From positions 1 to 38,707 of the forward strand of contig CALWLY010000027.1 in NCBI GenBank assembly GCA_944381635.1: a stretch of DNA of 38,707 nucleotides, written 5' to 3'. Numbering within the stretch: the stretch's first letter is position 1; each line of letters starts with the position of its first letter. The position numbers were made by a program, and so were the translations under genes. This document shows positions 30,257 to 38,686 of the stretch, one piece after another. Source of the DNA: an uncultured Lachnospiraceae bacterium (lineage in GTDB: Bacteria; Bacillota; Clostridia; Lachnospirales; Lachnospiraceae). The notes beneath the pieces are model-generated. The model searched no databases. It saw only the letters and a program-made list of their open reading frames with translations, and was not told where the DNA came from.

Positions 30257-33130
30257 CTATTTTATATCTTTTTTGCGACGATATCCATATACTGTCAGGC
30301 CTCCTGCAGCCATAACTGCAATCACTGCCCAAGCTCCTATCGGTGTGTTATCAGAAGTAGCTGCGCCGCGTCTTTCACCGAGAACACCCTGCTCTTCTGT
30401 AGGCTGTTCCACTCTTTCTCCTAAAACTCCTGTCTCAGGAACTCTTTCTCCAAGAACTGCAGGCGTTTCAGTAGGAGGAGTCGTAGTGCCGCCTCCGCCG
30501 CCTTCCGGTTCGTCCGGATCGGGATCAGGATTAGGATCTACAGGGGGAGTAGGAGTTACATCCTGTAGTTCAATGACGGAATAAATTCCAAAGCTATATC
30601 CCATATAGGCACTAGGCATTTGAACCGATAATCCCATTGCTCCAGGTACTATAATCTCATTTCCGCTGTTAAAATTCATGCCTCCAAAATAGCTATTAGC
30701 ATTTTGCCATTTTTCATTTTTGGCAAGATATCTTTCTACTCCATATTCTGCTGGTTTTTGATTCATGCTAGCTTCAGATGTAAAATCTTCTGTTGCTTCT
30801 TCTCCATAAGACATACCAACATATTTTATCCACCACATATCATAGGATAATGCTGCTAATTCACTATCAGGCTCTTTGAACTTACATTTAATATTATTTC
30901 CGGAACCACTGCATTCCAAATAAGTATCTACATAATCTGGCCCATATTTCTCACACAAAGCATTATATTCATTCATCGTAATAGTGTAGGTAGGAGCCTT
31001 GTCTATTCCCATGCCAGTTTCGTTAGCCTCAGCAAGATCTCTTAAATTATCATAATCTGTACCATTTTTTTCATTATAGTAGTCCAGATAATAGTCTGCG
31101 AGGGCATGTTCTCCTGTATATATTTTTCCATGATACCCTTCTTCAGCCAGCTTATTTTCGACTCCCATAAGGTCATCAAGCGTGATACTTCCCTCAGACT
31201 TGTTATATAATGCCGCTATTGCATCATTTCCATATCTGCTTGCGCAAAAACTCATAGGAAGTCTCTGGCCATCCATACCCACTGCAGTGGGATGCATATG
31301 AAAATCATCCGGATTTATTTGCATAGGCGCCAGTACAAAACTTCCGTCCTTATACTGATACTGCCTGCCTGAATGATTGATGATCGTATAATCAAATCTC
31401 ATAGTATCTCCAGGCATCTGACTATCCTGTGAACCAGCCTGCATTACACCCTCTGACAAATCCAAAACCAGATCTCCTGTAACGCCCTCATTGATCGTCA
31501 AAGTAATAGAATAGTTATTTTCCCCATTTCGTACTACATCGGTAGTGATTCCCTCTGACTGTTTCTTGTAGTCTACGTGATATTTAGGAGTTTCTGTATA
31601 ATCAGAATCCTCTGTTTTTGTTTCCGCCTCACTCAGTCCCACAAAGGAAAGGGTAGAAAATTCATTCCACTCAAAGGAAACTTCCGAATAGGTATGCTGA
31701 GTATTTTCGCTCAGCACGGAAACCTGACTGTTGTCTGTCACGTTAGATACAACGCTTTCCACTTTTTCTACAACATCATTATTCTCTTCGTAGTGAACCA
31801 GATCTACACGATCAACATCTTCGCCAAAGGTCAGAGCACCTTCTTTAAAGGAAATGGAAATTTCCATTTTGCTGTCTGCAGCAGGTTCTTTTTCTACCAT
31901 TTCATCTGAATCTTCTGCTTTCACTTCAAAATGCATATCAAAGGGCATTTCTTCTGCCACAGAATATTCAACATCGCCCTCTAATGCCTGCACATATTCG
32001 TTAAGCTTTTCAGCATCTGTTCTTGCTTCTTCACCAAGAACCAAAGAAGCATCCTTCAGAGTTTGGTCGTCTGTTTTTACAGTAACTTCTGCTTTCACGC
32101 CACCGATGGTAGTTTCCCCTGTGAAAGTAAGCATTTCTTCGGTCTCTTCTGTTTCATTCAGGTTTTTTGCTTCTACAGAGATTGTTACATCTTCCTCTGT
32201 GCCATCCACATGATAAGTGAAAACAGTCTGTGCTGCAGCTGAAGTGTCATTAGCTGAAACAGCCTCTTCCACTGCTTTTTCTTCACTTGCCACCGGCTCA
32301 AGCACGGTATCTGCATTCTTTACTGCTGTGATTTCATATCCTTCTGCAGCTGTAACCTGAAACTCAAAGCCTTCGCCCTTCTTTACTTCCTGCGGTCCTT
32401 CCACAATAGCACCGTTTTCCGGTGTTACGGTGTAGGAAACACGGATCTGTTCCGATACGTTTTCTTCTGTTACCGCTTCCACTGAAACTTCAATCACTAC
32501 CTGAGTCATTTCCTCAGACAGATTTGCAATGGTATACACGCCATCTTCAGCCTGAACCGTTTCACCGTTCACTTTTACTTCTTTTACTGCATAACCTTCG
32601 GAAGCTTCCACTGTAAAAGTGTCACCTTCTTTTACAGATTCCGGCACATTTACAACTGCTTTTCCTTCCTCAGATACAACTGTCTGCACAGGTAAAGTCA
32701 ATACATCCGTTTTATCTTCTTCGGAGGAATTTCCCTCTTTGTCGTCATCTTCCTTTTCAGCATCTGTATCGTCTTTATCTTCGGTATTATTTTCCTCTCC
32801 GCTGTTCTCTGAACCAGAGCCATCTGCACTGCCATTATTTTCTCCGGTATTCTCTGTATCCGCCGGATCATTTGTTCCAGGCTCTGTATTATCTGCTGTA
32901 TTTTCCTCTTCAGCAGAACCTGTTCCCTTCGTTTCATCGGATGAAGAATCTGTCTTTTCGTCTTCTTGTTCTTCTTCAAGTTTTTCCGTATCTGCAGAAG
33001 TATCCGTTTCCGTACTCTGCTCGACTGTTTCGGGTGTTTCACTTGCGTTTACGTTAGTCATGTTCAAATTTGAAATGACTAAAGCTGCTGATAAAATGAC
33101 CGCAGACACTCTGCCTTTCCATTTGACCAT
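30257..33130 (-). CDS. Large surface protein with acidic stalk and C-terminal wall anchor-like end
   Basis: 957 residues from the ATG at 33130 (GGGAGGAAG upstream). A signal peptide at 1-30 (KWKGRVSAVILSAALVISNLNMTNVNA) is followed by a Glu/Asp/Ser/Thr/Asn low-complexity stalk (about 31-150). Beta-rich repeats with 'GYAVKEVKVNG...' and 'GYEITAVKNAD' resemble InlB/Flg_new B-repeats (about 160-330), followed by further beta domains. A distinct C-terminal domain (about 575-850) contains MHPTAVGMDGQRLPMSFC. Then come a Pro/Asp linker (PVDPNPDPDPDEPEGGGGG), three VLGER motifs, a hydrophobic segment and a basic tail YGYRRKKDIK. No canonical LPXTG immediately precedes the membrane segment. An adhesin or glycan-binding role is plausible but unproven. 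Confidence 0.8.
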   Translation of the reverse strand: MVKWKGRVSAVILSAALVISNLNMTNVNASETPETVEQSTETDTSADTEKLEEEQEDEKTDSSSDETKGTGSAEEENTADNTEPGTNDPADTENTGENNGSADGSGSENSGEENNTEDKDDTDAEKEDDDKEGNSSEEDKTDVLTLPVQTVVSEEGKAVVNVPESVKEGDTFTVEASEGYAVKEVKVNGETVQAEDGVYTIANLSEEMTQVVIEVSVEAVTEENVSEQIRVSYTVTPENGAIVEGPQEVKKGEGFEFQVTAAEGYEITAVKNADTVLEPVASEEKAVEEAVSANDTSAAAQTVFTYHVDGTEEDVTISVEAKNLNETEETEEMLTFTGETTIGGVKAEVTVKTDDQTLKDASLVLGEEARTDAEKLNEYVQALEGDVEYSVAEEMPFDMHFEVKAEDSDEMVEKEPAADSKMEISISFKEGALTFGEDVDRVDLVHYEENNDVVEKVESVVSNVTDNSQVSVLSENTQHTYSEVSFEWNEFSTLSFVGLSEAETKTEDSDYTETPKYHVDYKKQSEGITTDVVRNGENNYSITLTINEGVTGDLVLDLSEGVMQAGSQDSQMPGDTMRFDYTIINHSGRQYQYKDGSFVLAPMQINPDDFHMHPTAVGMDGQRLPMSFCASRYGNDAIAALYNKSEGSITLDDLMGVENKLAEEGYHGKIYTGEHALADYYLDYYNEKNGTDYDNLRDLAEANETGMGIDKAPTYTITMNEYNALCEKYGPDYVDTYLECSGSGNNIKCKFKEPDSELAALSYDMWWIKYVGMSYGEEATEDFTSEASMNQKPAEYGVERYLAKNEKWQNANSYFGGMNFNSGNEIIVPGAMGLSVQMPSAYMGYSFGIYSVIELQDVTPTPPVDPNPDPDPDEPEGGGGGTTTPPTETPAVLGERVPETGVLGERVEQPTEEQGVLGERRGAATSDNTPIGAWAVIAVMAAGGLTVYGYRRKKDIK

Positions 33131-33320
33131 TTCGTCTCTTCCTCCCATTTTCCTATTATTGTTCTTCTTGCGCCGGTGTACATACATAACCTCCGAAATG
33201 TACTGCACGCCGCATACAGGAAAGCAGCCTCCCAAACAAATATATTTCGGGTGACTTATGTTTTCGGGATATACCTTATAGATTTATGTACGTTAAATAC
33301 TAATTTCCCGACTTGACGAA

Positions 33321-33350
33321 AGTATAACACTGTCTTTTATCCAAACTCAA
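33321..33350 (-). promoter_or_regulatory. Predicted surface-protein promoter
   Basis: TTGAGT (33345-33350), 18-bp spacer, TATACT (33321-33326) on the minus strand. Transcription would start near 33314, leaving a leader of about 185 nt before the ATG at 33130. Confidence 0.55.
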
Positions 33351-33715
33351 GGCATCCGCCGGCTGTTTTTTCATTTCCCCCTTTTATCCAAAATATCCTT
33401 TCCCTGTTCTTTCTTTTTTTGTACAAATTTTAATCTTAATTAAGTATGTTTGTTATCTTATTTGCGTTTTGTAACGGAAGGTGTAACGTTTTGAAAATCA
33501 TGCACAAAATTATAAAAAAATATTAGTCATGCTGTATATTTTGCTTTTCTGTATTTCTGATACCCAAATTTATTATCCCTTTTACTGTATTACTTTTCTC
33601 CGATTGCTTCTTCAAGCAAAGACAAATCATACTGTTTCGGATAATGCATGACAAATATTATCTATCTTCCCTATTTTATTCCAATACGGAATACTGCAAA
33701 AAATATAAGAAAATA
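33351..33715. other. AT-rich intergenic region upstream of the surface protein
   Basis: 365 nt with no credible gene. It is much more AT-rich than the rest of the window, with A/T runs and two TGTAACG copies close together (about 33468-33490). It could hold upstream control sites for the surface protein; I see no recognised operator. Confidence 0.4.
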
Positions 33716-33755
33716 TAAAAAGTGCTGCCAAGCTAAAGTCTGACAGCACCCCTGC
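33716..33755 (-). terminator. rpe terminator
   Basis: GGTGCTGTCAGAC pairs imperfectly with GCTTGGCAGCAC, closing into TTTTTATATTTTC on the minus strand, about 35 nt beyond the rpe stop. Confidence 0.8.
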
Positions 33756-33789
33756 AAATTAAAATCTTTTTTCATTTTTCTGATGGTTC

Positions 33790-34476
33790 TTACTTTTTTT
33801 CCTGTTTTGATAGAAGAATTTCTTCCTCTTCCAGCACTTTCATAAGTGTTCTTGTGTTTTCGGTGATATCTCCGTTGAAAATCGCGGAACCGGAGACGAT
33901 TACGTTGGCACCCGCTTCCATGACGGAACGTACATTTTTACCGTTGATGCCGCCGTCCACTTCAATATCTATAGGCAATCCGCTTTTTTCTACCAGAAGA
34001 CGTGCTTCCCGAATGCGCTCTGTAGTGTTTTCAATATACTTTTGTCCGCCGAATCCGGGGTTCACAGCCATAACAAGAATCATATCGGTTTTGTCCAGAT
34101 AAGGTTCCAGTTCGTTGATGGCAGTCTGGGGCTTTAACGCAAGTCCTGTTTTCATTCCGTTTGCGTGAATCGCATCCAGAGTAGCCGCCACATCTTCACA
34201 GGCTTCCAGATGAACTGTGAGAAGATCTGCCCCGGCTTCCGCGAAATGCTCCACGTAGCGGATGGGGTTTACTACCATAAGGTGTACATCAAAAAAAAGG
34301 TTGGTTGCTTTCCGCAGGCTCTCCACCACGCAAAGCCCGTAGGAAAGGGAAGGAACAAACGCTCCGTCCATAATATCAATATGCAAATACTTTGCTCCCG
34401 CTTCTTCTGTCAGGTGAATCTGCTCTCCCAGTCTGGCGCAGTCCGCAGACAGAATAGAAGGTGATAAAATATTCAT
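33790..34476 (-). CDS. rpe: Ribulose-phosphate 3-epimerase
   Basis: Interconverts ribulose 5-phosphate and xylulose 5-phosphate in the pentose phosphate pathway. 228 residues, normal length. TIM-barrel markers are SPSILSADCARLGEQI, the metal/catalytic KYLHIDIMDGAFVPSLSYG, FFDVHLMVVNP, VMAVNPGFGGQKY and IDIEVDGGIN, with the phosphate-binding VIVSGSAIFNG. It lies just downstream of the transketolase pair, though a terminator and repeat-like copy E intervene, so it probably has its own promoter. Ribosome site ATGGAGGATTTCT. Confidence 0.97.
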   Translation of the reverse strand: MNILSPSILSADCARLGEQIHLTEEAGAKYLHIDIMDGAFVPSLSYGLCVVESLRKATNLFFDVHLMVVNPIRYVEHFAEAGADLLTVHLEACEDVAATLDAIHANGMKTGLALKPQTAINELEPYLDKTDMILVMAVNPGFGGQKYIENTTERIREARLLVEKSGLPIDIEVDGGINGKNVRSVMEAGANVIVSGSAIFNGDITENTRTLMKVLEEEEILLSKQEKK

Positions 34477-34513
34477 AGAAATCCTCCATGTGTCTGGCCG
34501 CAGGTCATATCTT

Positions 34514-34551
34514 GTCCTGTGCCGCGGTGCGATTTATCATCTTTTTTGAGT
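34514..34551 (+). repeat. Repeat-like motif, copy E
   Basis: GTGCCGCGGTGCGATTTATC then ATCTTTTTT shares GTGCGATTYATCA and the T-run with copy D (17.78 kb). It lacks the full hairpin. Like the complete copies it is on the plus strand and lies just beyond a minus-strand gene terminator. Confidence 0.4.
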
Positions 34552-34570
34552 GATTAAGATATTTATTGCC

Positions 34571-34602
34571 AAAAAAGGCAGGGCTCAAACGGTATTCCTG
34601 CC
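34571..34602 (-). terminator. Transketolase operon terminator
   Basis: GGCAGG pairs with CCTGCC around a 14-nt loop, followed on the minus strand by TTTTTTGG. Located about 55 nt after the transketolase C-subunit stop. Confidence 0.7.
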
Positions 34603-34654
34603 GCTTAAGCCCCCTTATATTACACGATAAACACAAAAAAGGCAAACCTTTTTG

Positions 34655-35599
34655 CTATTTATTCAGAAATTCTTTGACTTTCCGGTAGACTCCGTCTGCA
34701 TCCAGTCCGTATTTTGCAACCAAAGCTGCTGCTGAACCGGATTCTCCGAATACATCATTCATGCCGATTTTGCACACCGGAACCGGATTATTTTCACACA
34801 GAACATCACATACTGCACTTCCCAGACCGCCGATCACAGAATGTTCTTCCGCTGTCACGACTTTGCCTGTTTTCTTCGCTGAAGCAAGAATGGTATCCTT
34901 ATCCAAAGGCTTGATTGTGTGGATATTGATAACTTCCGCGCTGATTCCTTCCGCTGCAAGCTTTTCTGCTACTTCCAGACTTGCGGAAACCATAATTCCT
35001 GTAGCTACGATCGTAACATCGCTTCCTTCACGAAGAACGAGGCCTTTTCCTATTTCAAACTGATAGGACGCTTCATCGTTGATCACCGGAACTGCCGCAC
35101 GTCCGAAACGCAGATAAACCGGACCTTCATACTCTGCTGCCGCCTTTACCGCTGCCTTTGCCTCCACATAATCCGCAGGGCTTAATACCACCATTCCCGG
35201 GATCGTACGCATCAGAGCGATATCCTCGTTGCACTGGTGAGATGCGCCGTCTTCTCCAACGGTAATGCCCGCATGTGTCGCACCGATCTTTACATTCAGA
35301 TGAGGGTATCCGATGGAGTTTCTCACCTGTTCAAAAGCACGTCCTGCCGCAAACATGGCAAAAGTACTTGCAAAAGGAATTTTGCCTGTAGTTGCCAGAC
35401 CGGCTGCAATTCCCATCATATTTCCTTCTGCGATACCACAGTCAAAGAAACGCTCCGGAAATGCTTTTTTAAATACACCCGTTTTGGTTGCTGCCGCAAG
35501 GTCAGCGTCCAGAACTACCACATTCGGATTCACGGCGCCCAGTTCTGCCAGGCCGTCGCCATAGCCTTCTCTTGTCGCAATCTTTTTTACTTCTGACAT
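34655..35599 (-). CDS. Transketolase, C-terminal subunit
   Basis: 314 residues, corresponding to the pyrimidine-binding and C-terminal domains of a full-length transketolase. Markers are FFDCGIAEGNMMGIAAGLA (catalytic Glu region), GAGRAFEQVRNSIGYPHLNVKIGATHAG, GASHQCNEDIALMRTIPGMVVLSPAD and VTAEEHSVIGGLGSAV. It must pair with the N-terminal subunit to form the TPP site at the dimer interface. The reading frame overlaps the upstream N-subunit gene by 13 nt, ensuring equal expression. Two-gene transketolases are common in Clostridia. Ends just before the terminator at 34571-34602. Confidence 0.94.
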   Translation of the reverse strand: MSEVKKIATREGYGDGLAELGAVNPNVVVLDADLAAATKTGVFKKAFPERFFDCGIAEGNMMGIAAGLATTGKIPFASTFAMFAAGRAFEQVRNSIGYPHLNVKIGATHAGITVGEDGASHQCNEDIALMRTIPGMVVLSPADYVEAKAAVKAAAEYEGPVYLRFGRAAVPVINDEASYQFEIGKGLVLREGSDVTIVATGIMVSASLEVAEKLAAEGISAEVINIHTIKPLDKDTILASAKKTGKVVTAEEHSVIGGLGSAVCDVLCENNPVPVCKIGMNDVFGESGSAAALVAKYGLDADGVYRKVKEFLNK

Positions 35600-36423
35600 A
35601 ACTGTTCACCAATCCTTTCCAAATCTGCCATTGCCACTGCATATTCTTCGTCATTCGGAGCTTTTCCGTGCCATCCGGCATTGTTTTCCATAAAGGAAAC
35701 GCCTTTTCCTTTCACGCTGTGGGCGATGATCGCCACAGGCATTCCCTTGGTCTGTCTTGCCTCTGCAAATGCTGCACGAAGAGCGTCAAAGTCATGAGCA
35801 TCTACGTTGATCACATGGAAATTGAATGCTTCGAATTTTTTATCAATGGGGTATGGGGAACAAACTTCATCAATCTTTCCGTCAATCTGGAGGCCATTGT
35901 TGTCTACGATCACTACAAGGTTGTCAAGTTTATGGAAGCCTGCAAACATGGATGCCTCCCAAACCTGTCCTTCCTGGATTTCACCGTCTCCAAGCAGTGT
36001 GTAAGTACGGTAATCCTTTCCGGATATCTTGGCAGAAAGAGCCATTCCCACTGCTGCGGAAATTCCCTGTCCCAAAGAACCGGAAGACATATCCACGCCC
36101 GGAACGTGCTGCATACAGGGATGCCCCTGCAAGTAAGAGCCCAGTTTACGCAGTGTAGTCAGATCCTCCACCGGAAAATAACCTCTGTGAGCCAAGGTAG
36201 CGTACAATCCCGGCGCTGTGTGTCCTTTGGAAAGAACGAAACGATCCCTGTCAGGGTTTTTCGGGTCTTCAGGATTTACATTCATTTCTTCAAAATAAAG
36301 ATACGTAAAAATATCCGCTGCTGACAGAGAACCGCCCGGATGTCCGGCTTTCGCACTGTGCACAGCGGTAACAATACCCTTGCGAACTTCATTAGCAGTG
36401 ATTTTCAACTCTAAATTGTCCAT
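35587..36423 (-). CDS. Transketolase, N-terminal subunit
   Basis: 278 residues carrying the TPP pyrophosphate-binding half. It shows SAKAGHPGGSLSAADIFTYLYF, RDRFVLSKGHTAPGLYATLA, GSLGQGISAAVGMAL, the TPP/Mg motif LLGDGEIQEGQVWEA...NNGLQIDG, and AIIAHSVKGKGVSFMEN. With the C-terminal subunit it transfers two-carbon ketol units between xylulose 5-phosphate and ribose 5-phosphate or erythrose 4-phosphate. It is the first gene of the two-gene unit; the leader between 36424 and about 36500 should hold the promoter. Confidence 0.94.
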   Translation of the reverse strand: MDNLELKITANEVRKGIVTAVHSAKAGHPGGSLSAADIFTYLYFEEMNVNPEDPKNPDRDRFVLSKGHTAPGLYATLAHRGYFPVEDLTTLRKLGSYLQGHPCMQHVPGVDMSSGSLGQGISAAVGMALSAKISGKDYRTYTLLGDGEIQEGQVWEASMFAGFHKLDNLVVIVDNNGLQIDGKIDEVCSPYPIDKKFEAFNFHVINVDAHDFDALRAAFAEARQTKGMPVAIIAHSVKGKGVSFMENNAGWHGKAPNDEEYAVAMADLERIGEQLCQK

Positions 36424-36796
36424 CTCATACCTCTTTCTTCTTTGTTTTCAATCAGTGAAAAATGCCTTCTGTCTTCTGAGAGAAAAAAATAGGAAATCTG
36501 CACGGCACTTTTCGAATATTTTGCAGTTTCTCTCTCAAAGATACGGCATTTCTGCCTGTTCGTCAAGCCTGTTTCCCGCCATTTTTCCTTTTTAAATCAA
36601 TTCTTTGCCTTAATTTTTTTCAGACAGATTCTCTCCTTTTTCTGCCTAACGCTCGCAGCCCTTTTCCCAGGTCTCTGACTGGGTAATAAAAAGTTTCCCA
36701 GTTTCATAATATGAAAAAAAGCAAGGAGCGCATCGATGGGCAGGAAACCTTAGGTTCTGATGATGTGAACCTGTACACCGATGCCGGAACTTTTCT
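36424..36796. other. Divergent region between transketolase and DUF885 genes
   Basis: 373 nt. Two mutually exclusive hairpins can form: CCCAG (36666-36670) with CTGGG (36679-36683), or ACTGGG (36678-36683) with CCCAGT (36697-36702). Next comes a 29-codon open frame (36711-36800, listed separately) ending at the start codon of the DUF885 gene. No other gene is visible. Confidence 0.5.
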
Positions 36797-36800
36797 TTGA
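36711..36800 (+). CDS. Possible 29-residue leader peptide overlapping the DUF885 start
   Basis: ATG at 36711, beginning MKKSKERIDGQE and ending YTDAGTFL; the TGA stop (36798-36800) overlaps the TTG start of the DUF885 gene (TTGA). No good ribosome site precedes it, so expression is doubtful, but the geometry would allow translational coupling. It is Lys/Asp-rich and hydrophilic and has no recognised homologue. Confidence 0.3.
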   Translation: MKKSKERIDGQETLGSDDVNLYTDAGTFL

Positions 36801-38626
36801 ATAAAAAACGAATTTTTCTTTATGCCGCCATCTTCCTTCTTTTTTGCACCGCCGGACTCGCCTGCTATTTTGGTCTGGACACCTTTCGCTTTCATCGAAC
36901 CGCCAAATCCTACTTTCAGGAAAATCTGGAAAACGATGCACTGAGTCTGAATTATACGCTGGCCAATCCACAAGATTATGGAATCCGCCTGCAGTCTGCC
37001 GCTCTCCCTGTCTATTCCAGACAGAGCCGTCAGGAAAGCCTGGCTTCAGACAAAACCTATCTGCAGCAGCTTTCCCACATAGATGCCGGACAGCTTTCCC
37101 CACAGGATGCCTATACATGGCAGCTTCTTTTCTCCTATCTTACAATTTCCCTGGAGGAAGAAAAATTTCCTTACTTTGAGGAGCCTCTCTCTCCCAACTC
37201 CGGCATGCAGTCTCAGCTTCCTCTTTTGCTTGCAGAATATCGTTTTTCTTCAAAGAAAGACGTGGAAACATACCTTTCTCTGCTTTCTTCCATTCCTGAC
37301 TATTTCGAAAGCCTTGCTCTTTATGAACAGGAAAAAGCTGAGGCTGGTCTGTGTATGCCTGACTGTGATCTGCAGGATGTTATCGCCCAATGTGACGCGA
37401 TTTTTGAGGAAGCCTCTCTAAAAGAAGGCAGCCATTTTTTGCAGCAGACCTTTGCGGAAAGGATTACCTCCCTTGTAAAATCCGGTGTACTGAGCGAGGA
37501 AGAGGCTCAAAGTTATAGGGACAAAAACAATCTGCTTCTTCTTACCGTGGTTCTTCCCGCTTATCAGAAACTGGGAGATTCCCTCACCCTTTTAGAAGGA
37601 AGCGAACCGAATGCCAAAGGATTATGCGCCTATCCGAACGGGCAAAGTTATTATGCATGGCTCTTAAAAAAGACTACCGGTTCTTCCCGTACACCTTCGG
37701 AAATCATGGATCTTTTAAATACTTACTGGGTTTCCAACAAAAATACTCTGCAGGAATTTATTGCTCAGTACGAAGAAGAAACCAAAGCTTTCCCGGATCC
37801 TGCTGTTTTAAATCAGGATTTCCCGTTAAGCGAACCATCCAGAATCCTGACTGATCTAAAAACACGTATGCAGGATGTGTTCCCCGCTCTTTCTTCTTTT
37901 ACCACAAAAAACATACAGGCCCAGGTCAAAGATGTATCTCCCGCCCTGGAGCCTTTTACCAGTCCTGCCTATTATCTGACTTCTCCTTTGGATGACCCTT
38001 ACCACAATGTGATCTGCATCAACCAAAGTCAGACTTCCCAGGGCATTGACCTTTACACAACACTTGCTCACGAAGGATACCCCGGTCATTTGTATCAAAC
38101 CGCATATTCCCATCTGTATGAACTGCAAAACCACGGTCTTCCTGTCAGGGAACTGATCTTTTACGGCGGTTATGTGGAGGGCTGGGCTTATTATGTGGAA
38201 ATGCTTTCCTTCGAATATGCCGCCGCCGTCATGATGGAAAACGGAGCTTCAGAATCCACACTGCTTCTGTGCCGTATTGCAGCTTTGGAACGCGCTTTGC
38301 AGATCAATCTTTTCTGCATGCTTGATTTATCCATTCACTATTTCGGATTGAGCTATGAAGATGCGGTAGCTTTCCTGACCAATCTTGGATTCAGTGCCGA
38401 AGGCGCCGACGCCATATACCGCTATATACGTTCCGAACCTGCCACCTACCTGAAATATTTTCTTGGCTACCTGGAATTTCTGGAGCTTCGGAAACAGGCC
38501 GCAGCCTTATGGGGCGAAAATTTTTCCCTGAAAGCTTTCCATACTTTTGTCTTAAACGCAGGCTGCTCGGATTTTGACAATTTACGTCTGCGTCTAGCGC
38601 ATACCGTGGACGAAAAAGCACAGTGA
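36797..38626 (+). CDS. DUF885 zinc-peptidase-like membrane-anchored protein
   Basis: 609 residues from a TTG start; an in-frame stop lies 33 nt upstream and no ATG or GTG intervenes. An N-terminal anchor (KKRIFLYAAIFLLFCTAGLACYF, about 3-25) places the enzyme outside the membrane. The DUF885 signature HEGYPGH (residues 425-431) matches a gluzincin-type metal site. It is followed about 30 residues later by GGYVEGWAYYVEM, whose glutamates are candidates for the third ligand. The rest is helix-rich, with paired Tyr/Leu patterns. The family is annotated as uncharacterised, metallopeptidase-like. It sits alone on the plus strand and ends in a strong terminator. The ribosome site is weak (CGGAAC), so coupling to the small upstream frame is possible. 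Confidence 0.83.
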   Translation: MNKKRIFLYAAIFLLFCTAGLACYFGLDTFRFHRTAKSYFQENLENDALSLNYTLANPQDYGIRLQSAALPVYSRQSRQESLASDKTYLQQLSHIDAGQLSPQDAYTWQLLFSYLTISLEEEKFPYFEEPLSPNSGMQSQLPLLLAEYRFSSKKDVETYLSLLSSIPDYFESLALYEQEKAEAGLCMPDCDLQDVIAQCDAIFEEASLKEGSHFLQQTFAERITSLVKSGVLSEEEAQSYRDKNNLLLLTVVLPAYQKLGDSLTLLEGSEPNAKGLCAYPNGQSYYAWLLKKTTGSSRTPSEIMDLLNTYWVSNKNTLQEFIAQYEEETKAFPDPAVLNQDFPLSEPSRILTDLKTRMQDVFPALSSFTTKNIQAQVKDVSPALEPFTSPAYYLTSPLDDPYHNVICINQSQTSQGIDLYTTLAHEGYPGHLYQTAYSHLYELQNHGLPVRELIFYGGYVEGWAYYVEMLSFEYAAAVMMENGASESTLLLCRIAALERALQINLFCMLDLSIHYFGLSYEDAVAFLTNLGFSAEGADAIYRYIRSEPATYLKYFLGYLEFLELRKQAAALWGENFSLKAFHTFVLNAGCSDFDNLRLRLAHTVDEKAQ

Positions 38627-38633
38627 TTTTGAA

Positions 38634-38686
38634 AAAGGGGCTGTCGCATGAGAGAATAAATCTCTCATGCGATATGCCCCTCTTTT
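38634..38686 (+). terminator. Terminator after the DUF885 gene
   Basis: GGGGC (38638-38642) pairs with GCCCC; inside, CGCATGAGAGA pairs with TCTCTCATGCG around ATAAA. A TCTTTT tract follows. Confidence 0.88.

Noticed and set aside
30400-30440. VPETG in the surface protein as the sortase cleavage site
   Set aside because: It is about 30 residues before the hydrophobic segment, too far for a standard sorting signal.
33351-33715. Origin or phage attachment site in the AT-rich region
   Set aside because: No DnaA-box cluster, iterons or flanking integrase; low GC alone is not enough.
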